Of a stretch of 5,493 nt of DNA, positions 1 to 3,707 are shown piece after piece; position 1 is the stretch's first letter, and each line of letters opens with the position of its first letter. The position numbers were made by a program, and so were the translations under genes. Under the pieces are notes generated by a model. That model was given only the letters and a program-made list of their open reading frames with translations. It did no database searches and was not told where the DNA came from. Source of the DNA: Gammaproteobacteria bacterium (lineage in GTDB: Bacteria; Pseudomonadota; Gammaproteobacteria; Chromatiales; Chromatiaceae); contig JAUXDV010000139.1 of the NCBI GenBank assembly GCA_030620735.1, forward strand, positions 1 to 5,493. The letters are read 5' to 3'.

Positions 1-48
1 GCCTTCGGGAGGCAGGGGCCGCGAGTTCGAATCTCGCCATCCCGACCA
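1..48 (+). tRNA. tRNA-Pro(CGG), 3' part only
   Basis: This is the 3' two-thirds of a tRNA gene; the D arm and 5' acceptor strand lie before the window. The anticodon loop TTCGGGA at 4-10 places the anticodon CGG at 6-8, which reads the proline codon CCG. The 3' side of the anticodon stem is GGCAG (11-15) and the variable loop is GGGCC (16-20). The T arm is GCGAG / TTCGAAT / CTCGC (21-37). The acceptor 3' strand is CATCCCG (38-44), with discriminator A45 and an encoded CCA at 46-48. G72, implying a C1-G72 pair, together with discriminator A is typical of bacterial tRNA-Pro. The loop is identical to that of E. coli tRNA-Pro(CGG) as I remember it. Confidence 0.93.
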
Positions 49-56
49 ATAAAAAT

Positions 57-90
57 AAAGGGTTAGCAGAATTGCTAGCCCTTTTATTTT
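57..90 (+). terminator. Intrinsic terminator of the tRNA-Pro gene
   Basis: A 12-bp stem pairs AAAGGGTTAGCA (57-68) with TGCTAGCCCTTT (73-84), with one G-T pair and a GAAT loop, and is followed by the T-rich run TATTTT. It begins 8 bases after the tRNA CCA end, so it most likely ends the tRNA transcript. The A-rich 5' side could also let it work weakly in the other direction. Confidence 0.88.
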
Positions 91-92
91 GA

Positions 93-114
93 ATTTGTTC
101 CGTATTTGTTCCGT
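93..114 (+). repeat. Two exact tandem 11-bp repeats next to the tRNA gene
   Basis: ATTTGTTCCGT occurs at 93-103 and again at 104-114 with no mismatch and no spacer. An inverted partial copy, ACGGAAC, is at 129-135. Short repeats beside the 3' end of a tRNA gene are what arm-type binding sites of tyrosine integrases look like, but there is no integrase in the window. The repeat is a direct observation and the att-site reading is only inference. Confidence 0.6.
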
Positions 115-142
115 TTTGCAGAGGGGTTACGGAACAGACCAC

Positions 143-164
143 AAAAACCCGCCTCAGTGGTTTT
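143..164 (+). other. Decayed terminator-like sequence, near copy of the one at 411-445
   Basis: Positions 143-160 match 412-429 at 17 of 18 bases. In the second copy the sequence is the 5' arm and loop of a strong terminator. Here the 3' arm seems to have lost about four bases (CGGG), so GG runs straight into TTTT and only a weak AAAACC/GGTTTT stem (144-149 with 159-164) remains. It lies just upstream of the lipoprotein gene and probably no longer stops transcription. Confidence 0.4.
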
Positions 165-184
165 CCTCAAATCAAGAGAAATAT

Positions 185-403
185 GTGCATAGAATCCTGG
201 CTGTATCTGTTGGATTATCTCTGTCGTTAATGCTGGCAGCCTGTAGTGATGATAAAGAAGCAATGCAAGATTGTATTGATCGGGGGGTGGCATTTCACAA
301 GTCAACTGGCGCGCGCACGGTAGTTAGAACTCATCCAGATACCGGACGGCTGATTGATGAGGTCGTGCGAGAGAAGTGCAATCGATCAACTACAGCATTT
401 TAA
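185..403 (+). CDS. Small predicted outer-membrane lipoprotein
   Basis: This encodes a 72-residue protein of no family I recognise. It has a lipoprotein signal peptide: basic N-terminus (MHR), hydrophobic core over residues 4-18, and lipobox L-A-A-C with the lipidated cysteine at 20. Serine follows the cysteine, so by the E. coli +2 rule it should go to the outer membrane. The mature part is about 52 residues, polar, with C30 and C65 available for a disulfide. I chose the GTG at 185 because the signal peptide begins there and AAGAGA (174-179) is a fair Shine-Dalgarno site. An ATG at 89 in the same frame would put 32 residues before the signal peptide. It has its own terminator at 411-445. I see no clear promoter; transcription could start in the repeat-bearing region 90-140. 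The signal peptide and lipobox are seen directly; the function is unknown. Confidence 0.72.
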   Translation: MHRILAVSVGLSLSLMLAACSDDKEAMQDCIDRGVAFHKSTGARTVVRTHPDTGRLIDEVVREKCNRSTTAF

Positions 404-410
404 AGTAGTC

Positions 411-445
411 AAAAAACCCGGCTCAGTGGCCGGGTTGTGTTTCTT
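411..445. terminator. Bidirectional terminator between the lipoprotein gene and the 47-residue ORF
   Basis: A perfect 8-bp stem pairs AACCCGGC (415-422) with GCCGGGTT (429-436) around a 6-base loop. On the plus strand it is followed by the U-rich tract GTGTTTCTT. On the minus strand the stem runs into six Ts, a textbook intrinsic terminator. It lies 7 bases after the lipoprotein stop and 17 bases past the stop of the minus-strand gene, so it can serve both converging genes. Confidence 0.88.
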
Positions 446-461
446 CAATCAGGTGCAAATT

Positions 462-605
462 TTATTCACTCTGCACCAGCTGTATCGGCGCATCATGTGA
501 TGCGACAGTTGTCGTTTCCGCGTTTGTCACTGCATTCATGTAGAGTCCGACAGTGACCGCGATCGTCGCAGACCAGAAAACCATCTCAACCAAATTGCGT
601 ATCAT
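462..605 (-). CDS. 47-residue membrane or exported small protein, Fur-like site upstream
   Basis: This small ORF runs ATG (605) to TAA (462). It has a charged start (MIRNLVE), a hydrophobic stretch over about residues 8-28, and a Thr-rich polar C-terminus ending in QLVQSE. The hydrophobic part may be a single membrane span or a signal peptide cut after VTNA (residues 26-29). A strong Shine-Dalgarno site, AGGAG at 614-618, lies 8 bases upstream of the ATG. A nearer ATG at 611 would give only two codons, so 605 is the start. A Fur-like operator is 25-45 bases upstream and a strong terminator follows, so this looks like a one-gene transcription unit of about 200 nt that responds to iron. I recognise no family. 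The start signals and the flanking control sites support it as a real gene; a regulatory RNA carrying a chance ORF is the alternative. Confidence 0.62.
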   Translation of the reverse strand: MIRNLVEMVFWSATIAVTVGLYMNAVTNAETTTVASHDAPIQLVQSE

Positions 606-613
606 TTCATTTT

Positions 614-618
614 CTCCT
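614..618 (-). promoter_or_regulatory. Shine-Dalgarno site of the 47-residue ORF
   Basis: On the minus strand AAAGGAGAAA (611-620) contains AGGAG with an 8-base gap to the ATG at 605. It decides the start, since the ATG at 611 is too close and reads ATG-AAA-TGA. Confidence 0.7.
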
Positions 619-629
619 TTGGTTCTTCA

Positions 630-650
630 TGTTGATAATTATCAATTATC
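630..650 (-). promoter_or_regulatory. Fur-like operator
   Basis: On the minus strand, TGATAATTATCAACA (644-630) matches the 7-1-7 Fur consensus TGATAATnATTATCA at 12 of 14 defined bases. A second GATAAT overlaps it upstream, so 634-650 forms a GATAATT-ATC-AATTATC inverted repeat. GATAAT copies here also resemble a -10 box, though no good -35 is visible. The site ends 25 bases before the ATG of the 47-residue ORF, where a repressor would block transcription. Iron control is inference; AT-rich palindromes can arise by chance. Confidence 0.55.
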
Positions 651-775
651 TTCTATGAATGGGTTGAGAATAGCACCTCATCGGGAACACTTCTATAGGG
701 AAAAACCCGAAATTTTAACCATAGCGATATCAAGCAAATAAGCCCGCTTCTGATGCTGAAATGACGCCGCACCTC
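651..775. other. Gap between the secreted-protein gene and the Fur-like site
   Basis: I see no gene here. The one structured spot is TCGGG (681-685) against CCCGA (706-710), with a nested GGG-AAAAA-CCC (698-708). It lacks a following T run on either strand, so I do not call it a terminator. The secreted-protein gene therefore has no obvious intrinsic terminator. Confidence 0.4.
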
Positions 776-1153
776 TCAATAGCCCTTTTTGCAGCTGCGC
801 CAGTCCTTGTAGACTTTGCCGTTTTTTGGGGAGATAAAGGCGTAGCCTCCATCTTTTTTACTCTTTGATAACTTTCCCGGGGTGACGATGATGCAGCCAT
901 GCAGCACTCCCACGCTTGCGTAGTAGTCACCTTCCAGGCTTGAAGCATAAAAATTGATGCCGGTGTCAGGCATGCCGATGCCGGCAATGGCAATGTAGAG
1001 ATCTCTGCCAATCCGGTAGGTGCAGTCGAGGCGCTGGGAGCCTGACTCCTTGCAGCTTTTTCCCTTGATGGCATCTTCATAGGTCTGATCTGCCGCCATG
1101 CCCGGCGACGCCAGAAGCAACGCAAGCGCCGCAGTGACGAGTTTGATGCCCAT
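776..1153 (-). CDS. Secreted/periplasmic protein with four cysteines, unknown family
   Basis: This encodes 125 residues. A clear Sec signal peptide covers residues 1-20 (MGIK, then a hydrophobic core of Leu and Ala) with likely cleavage after SPGMA before ADQ. The mature protein is about 105 residues and carries four cysteines (C34, C44, C87, C121), which suggests two disulfides in the periplasm. A Gly- and Tyr-rich centre (about 55-90) suggests a small beta-rich fold, and the C-terminal part is Lys-rich. I chose the ATG at 1153 because GAGGGAG (1159-1165) lies 5 bases upstream and the signal peptide starts there. An in-frame ATG at 1216 would add 21 residues before it. The gene is divergent from aroG with about 190 bases between them, so it probably has its own promoter. 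I do not recognise the family and assign no function. Confidence 0.82.
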   Translation of the reverse strand: MGIKLVTAALALLLASPGMAADQTYEDAIKGKSCKESGSQRLDCTYRIGRDLYIAIAGIGMPDTGINFYASSLEGDYYASVGVLHGCIIVTPGKLSKSKKDGGYAFISPKNGKVYKDWRSCKKGY

Positions 1154-1182
1154 GTTTACTCCCTCTGAAAGTGATGTTATCA

Positions 1183-1211
1183 ATGCTATTCTTATGCGGG
1201 CATTAATGCAA
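1183..1211 (-). promoter_or_regulatory. Weak sigma70-type promoter candidate for the secreted-protein gene
   Basis: On the minus strand TTGCAT (1211-1206) and TAGCAT (1188-1183) are 17 bases apart. The -10 matches consensus at 4 of 6 bases and the -35 at 3 of 6. The -35 overlaps two palindromes: GCATTAATGC at 1200-1209 and GCAATGCATTGC at 1208-1219. It lies about 30 bases before the start codon, a sensible place. Confidence 0.3.
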
Positions 1212-1278
1212 TGCATTGCTGTCCTTCTCTCTGTTGTTGAATAAAAGCACCTCTGGCACTGATTTTGCGCAGGATTGC

Positions 1279-1308
1279 TTTCTCTTTTCTCCCATCAGGC
1301 CTTATAAT
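1279..1308 (+). promoter_or_regulatory. Likely promoter of the DAHP synthase gene
   Basis: A perfect TATAAT lies at 1303-1308. The best -35 is TTTCTC at 1279-1284 with an 18-base gap, a poor match (3 of 6). Transcription would begin near 1315 and give a leader of about 30 bases. That start would exclude the in-frame ATG at 1312 and favours the ATG at 1345. I see no Trp/Tyr/Phe repressor box or leader peptide. Confidence 0.4.
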
Positions 1309-1344
1309 GAAATGCTTATTTGCTTGTTGACGACTTTAGACTCA

Positions 1345-2403
1345 ATGACTATCTATCAAACTGACGATCTGCGCATTCAGAAGATCAGGGAAGTAGCCTC
1401 TCCGGCATCCGTGCATGAGGCATTCCCTGTCACTGAAGCGGCCGCACGCACCGTGCATGACAATCGCCTCAATGTGCACAAGGTTCTGCATAATGAGGAT
1501 GACCGTCTGGTCGTCATCGTCGGCCCATGTTCCGTGCACGATCCAAAAGCCGCCCTGGAATATGCCGGCAAGCTCAGCGCTCTGCAGAAAAAGCTTGAGA
1601 ATGAGCTGATTATCATCATGCGGGTCTATTTTGAGAAGCCTCGCACCACTGTCGGCTGGAAAGGACTGATCAACGATCCCCACCTCGATGGCTCGTTCGA
1701 GATCAACAAAGGGCTGCACGTGGCGCGTGATCTGCTGCTGAAGATCAATGAGATGGGGCTGCCGACTGCGACGGAGTTTCTTGACCTGATCAGCCCTCAA
1801 TACGTTGCCGACCTGATTACCTGGGGCGCCATTGGAGCACGCACGACCGAAAGCCAGGGGCATCGCGAACTTGCATCCGGGCTATCGACCCCCGTTGGCT
1901 TCAAGAACGGAACAGATGGCCGTCTGCAGATTGCAATCGATGCTATAGGCGCTGCGCAACGCCCGCACCACTTCATGTCGCTGACAAAGGCGGGACACTC
2001 TGCGATATTTTCGACCACCGGCAACAATGATTGCCACGTGATCCTCAGAGGCGGCGATCGCCCCAACTATGATACCGAGAGTATCAATATTGCAGCTTCA
2101 GAGATGGAGGAAGCAGGTCTTGATCCCAAGCTGATGATCGACTTCAGCCACGCCAACAGCAAGAAACAGCATCAACGCCAGATCGACGTTGGAAAAGATG
2201 TTGCCGCACAGGTTGCGCGCGGCGATCGACGCATATTCGGCGCCATGATCGAAAGCCACCTGGTCGGTGGTCAGCAATCCCTGAATGGCGGCCATGACCT
2301 GGTTTACGGGCAAAGCGTCACCGATGCCTGTATTGGGTGGGATGATACTATTCCCCTGCTGACTATATTGGCGGATGCGGTAAAACAGCGCAGGAAGAGG
2401 TAG
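1345..2403 (+). CDS. aroG: Class I 3-deoxy-7-phosphoheptulonate (DAHP) synthase, AroG-like
   Basis: This cytoplasmic enzyme condenses phosphoenolpyruvate with erythrose 4-phosphate to DAHP, the first step of the shikimate pathway. The protein has 352 residues (E. coli AroG has 350) and aligns to AroG with an offset of one. GPCSVHD holds the metal-binding C62, FEKPRT holds K98, and GARTTESQ holds R166. GFKNGT holds K187, ILRGG holds R235 and DFSHANS holds H269. The metal ligands E303 (MIESHL) and D327 (TDACIGW) are also present, so it should be active. Residues that bind phenylalanine in E. coli AroG, as I recall them, are mostly kept (D7, D8, F145, D147, Q152, L176, L180, S181, F210, S212), but Val221 is replaced by F222. 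This suggests feedback by Phe, though the isozyme type is uncertain. I chose the ATG at 1345 because MTIYQTDDLRI matches the AroG N-terminus. The Shine-Dalgarno site is weak. The stop TAG is the first triplet of a repeat. Confidence 0.97.
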   Translation: MTIYQTDDLRIQKIREVASPASVHEAFPVTEAAARTVHDNRLNVHKVLHNEDDRLVVIVGPCSVHDPKAALEYAGKLSALQKKLENELIIIMRVYFEKPRTTVGWKGLINDPHLDGSFEINKGLHVARDLLLKINEMGLPTATEFLDLISPQYVADLITWGAIGARTTESQGHRELASGLSTPVGFKNGTDGRLQIAIDAIGAAQRPHHFMSLTKAGHSAIFSTTGNNDCHVILRGGDRPNYDTESINIAASEMEEAGLDPKLMIDFSHANSKKQHQRQIDVGKDVAAQVARGDRRIFGAMIESHLVGGQQSLNGGHDLVYGQSVTDACIGWDDTIPLLTILADAVKQRRKR

Positions 2404-2507
2404 GTTTTAGGTTTTAGTCATTACGAGCGCAGCGAAGTAATCTCAAGCAGATTGCCACGGTCGCTTAGGCTCCCTCGCAATGACAAAAACCTAATACTTA
2501 AAACCTA
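2401..2507. repeat. Palindromic interspersed repeat filling the aroG/Sel1 gene gap
   Basis: The core at 2417-2484 starts GTCATTACGAGCG and ends CTCGCAATGAC, with an inner AATCT / AGATT pair. It is of the widespread GTCATTGCGAG...CTCGCAATGAC type seen in many bacterial genomes. Outer arms TAGGTTTTA (2401-2409) and its inverted match TAAAACCTA (2499-2507) extend the palindrome to the stop codons of both flanking genes. It has no ORF and is non-autonomous. It may work as a fold-back end for both converging transcripts. A half copy is at 2993-3026. Confidence 0.78.
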
Positions 2508-2945
2508 ACCAAACTCGTCAAAACCCGCTTTTTTGTACCAGCGTTTAGCCTCATCCTGATCCTGCTCTACGCCATTCCCCTCTTCATACATCATTGCCAG
2601 GGTTGTCATTGATCCGGCCAGACCCTGTTCAGCCGCCTTGCTGAACCACTCTGCTGCTTTTGCGCCATCTTTTGCGGCGCACTCCCCTTCCAGGTACATG
2701 AAACCCAGCCCATGCTGCGCAAGATCAAGGCCGGACTCGGCCGCACCCCGCATATATTTAAAGGCTGCAAGCTCGTTTGCAACTATACCCAGGCCATTTT
2801 GCATCATGATCGCCATACGGTACTGCGCCTCGGCATTTCCGTCATCAGCCAGAGGTCTCAACAGGGGCACAGCTGAGGAGAAGAGCCTGGACTCAAAAGC
2901 GGCAATACCGCTTACGAGATCGATTTCATTTGCTTCACTATTCAT
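2505..2945 (-). CDS. Small Sel1-repeat protein
   Basis: This encodes 146 residues made almost wholly of Sel1-like repeats, the TPR-related 36-residue alpha-alpha hairpins used for protein contacts. Three full repeats run end to end at 33-68, 69-104 and 105-140. They show the usual A-x-x-G near the start and the A-x-x-x-(F/Y)-x-x-A pattern near the end (for example AAEWFSKAAEQG and AKRWYKKAG). Residues 14-31 look like a worn repeat. There is no signal peptide, so it should be cytoplasmic, unlike many Sel1 proteins. The start ATG at 2945 has the modest site AAAGAGAAAG just upstream. It is on the same strand as rsmD but 117 bases downstream, separated by repeats, so it may be transcribed alone. 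Its stop codon lies in the repeat at 2401-2507. The partner and exact role cannot be read from sequence. Confidence 0.85.
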   Translation of the reverse strand: MNSEANEIDLVSGIAAFESRLFSSAVPLLRPLADDGNAEAQYRMAIMMQNGLGIVANELAAFKYMRGAAESGLDLAQHGLGFMYLEGECAAKDGAKAAEWFSKAAEQGLAGSMTTLAMMYEEGNGVEQDQDEAKRWYKKAGFDEFG

Positions 2946-2972
2946 GGCTTTCTCTTTGTGAAATTTTTTCGG

Positions 2973-2978
2973 ATTTTA
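2973..2978 (-). promoter_or_regulatory. Possible -10 box for the Sel1 gene
   Basis: TAAAAT on the minus strand (2978-2973) is 27 bases before the ATG. No good -35 is visible at 16-18 bases upstream, where the half repeat at 2993-3026 begins. If real, the repeat supplies the upstream promoter region. Confidence 0.25.
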
Positions 2979-2992
2979 CACCAATGCCGGTA

Positions 2993-3026
2993 AGATTGCC
3001 GCGTCGCTGAGGCTCCTCGCAATGAC
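2993..3026. repeat. Half copy of the palindromic interspersed repeat
   Basis: AGATTGCCGCG...CTCGCAATGAC closely matches the right half of the repeat at 2417-2484 (AGATTGCCACG...CTCGCAATGAC), with a few changes and two one-base gaps. The left half is missing, so it cannot form the full palindrome. It directly abuts the unrelated inverted repeat that begins at 3027. Confidence 0.72.
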
Positions 3027-3123
3027 AAGGAACCAAAAGGGTCAGAGTCGATTGAAATGCACTCATCCACTCGGTTCTGATTTTTTGCGTTTTTTCAATC
3101 GACTCTGACCCTTTTGGTTCCTT
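3027..3123. repeat. REP/BIME-like element with perfect 31-bp inverted repeat
   Basis: The left arm at 3027-3057 (AAGGAACCAAAAGGGTCAGA...) is the exact reverse complement of 3093-3123 over 31 bases, with a 35-base spacer. The pairing stops at both ends. The GGGTCAGAGT core resembles repeats linked to RAYT-type (Y1) transposases in gammaproteobacteria; that link is from memory and no transposase is present here. The right arm and spacer lie inside the rsmD reading frame and contain its stop codon. Confidence 0.82.
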
Positions 3124-3707
3124 TTGGTTCCTGTTCTCTGAACCAGTTGATAGCGCACCTGTCCTGCTGTTTTGTTGCGTATGATGCGCCAGTTGTCAGG
3201 CAGTTGCGGTGGCTCTTCATGGAGATCCTGCTCCAGGTAGATCAGCGCCCCGGGCGCCAGCCAGCCGCCACCTTCCAGCTGATCGATCACCGGCTGCATC
3301 AACCTTTTGTTGAATGGCGGATCAAGAAACACCAGCTGATACATTTCAGCACTGCCTTGCAACCAGCGCAGGGCATCGGCATTCGCCAGCCGGATAACAT
3401 CCTCCAGTTGCAGCAGTGAGAGATTCTGCTGCAGCGAGCGGTAGACATTTCGCTGGCTTTCAATCATGGTGACATGAACTGCGCCCCGCGATGCCGCCTC
3501 GAATCCCAGAGCTCCGGAGCCGGCAAACAGATCCAGGCAACTGGCCGACGCGATATCCTGCTGCAGCCAGTTGAACAGGGTTTCGCGTACACGCTCCGCT
3601 GTCGGGCGCAACCCCATGGCGGCGGGAAACTGCAAACGGCGGCCTCCGTGAGAACCGCCGATCAGACGAACCCTGTTATTCCCCTTATTTCCCTGCGGCA
3701 GCGGCAT
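3063..3707 (-). CDS. rsmD: 16S rRNA (guanine(966)-N2)-methyltransferase RsmD with repeat-encoded tail
   Basis: RsmD uses S-adenosylmethionine to methylate N2 of G966 in 16S rRNA during 30S assembly. Here it has 214 residues, against 198 in E. coli. The RsmD pattern is clear: RLIGGSHGGRRL (14-25), GLRPTAERVRETLFNWL (32-48), the SAM-binding motif DLFAGSGALG (59-68), acidic E83 in MIESQR, and catalytic motif DPPF (129-132). The family C-terminal motif GQVRYQLVQR is at 182-191. The last 23 residues (TGTKRNQKGQSR...EPSG) are highly basic and are encoded by the inverted-repeat element at 3027-3123 and its extra 10-bp unit, so the native end was lost or extended. I chose the ATG at 3707, which overlaps the upstream M16 gene by 23 nt and fits the family N-terminus; the ATG at 3779 would add residues that simply read the M16 gene in another frame. 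It is the third gene of the M16 operon. Confidence 0.96.
   Translation of the reverse strand: MPLPQGNKGNNRVRLIGGSHGGRRLQFPAAMGLRPTAERVRETLFNWLQQDIASASCLDLFAGSGALGFEAASRGAVHVTMIESQRNVYRSLQQNLSLLQLEDVIRLANADALRWLQGSAEMYQLVFLDPPFNKRLMQPVIDQLEGGGWLAPGALIYLEQDLHEEPPQLPDNWRIIRNKTAGQVRYQLVQRTGTKRNQKGQSRLKKRKKSEPSG
3111..3130. repeat. Tandem duplication of a 10-bp unit in the rsmD 3' end
   Basis: CTTTTGGTTC occurs at 3111-3120 and 3121-3130. The first unit and three bases of the second belong to the right arm of the 31-bp inverted repeat; the rest has no counterpart on the left. Ten is not a multiple of three, so the extra unit sets which frame of the element is read as the RsmD tail. Confidence 0.75.

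Noticed and set aside
84..305. 73-residue minus-strand ORF beside the tRNA
   Set aside because: It is antisense to the lipoprotein gene, runs through the terminator-like sequence and tandem repeats, and has no recognisable domain or good Shine-Dalgarno site.
489..504. 7-bp inverted repeat CGCATCA-TG-TGATGCG inside the 47-residue ORF
   Set aside because: It is short, lies within coding sequence and is not near a start or end, so chance is likely.
553..741. 62-residue plus-strand ORF
   Set aside because: It overlaps the better supported 47-residue gene, reads through the Fur-like operator, and its composition is not protein-like.
730..1125. 131-residue minus-strand ORF in another frame of the secreted-protein gene
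   Set aside because: It lacks a start signal and is a frame shadow of a gene with a signal peptide and Shine-Dalgarno site.
1216..1344. N-terminal extension of aroG from an upstream start
   Set aside because: It would add 43 residues absent from AroG-type enzymes and would start before the likely promoter; the ATG at 1345 matches the family N-terminus.
1342..1863. 173-residue ORF antisense to aroG
   Set aside because: aroG is certain and the antisense ORF shows no domain or start signal.
3027..3123. 31-bp inverted repeat read as an intrinsic terminator of rsmD
   Set aside because: No T run follows either arm, the loop is 35 bases and the right arm is coding, so it fits a mobile repeat better.
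2401..3130. Possible CRISPR array or transposon gene among the repeats
   Set aside because: The repeats are palindromic, few, unequally spaced and without spacers, and no transposase ORF is present.
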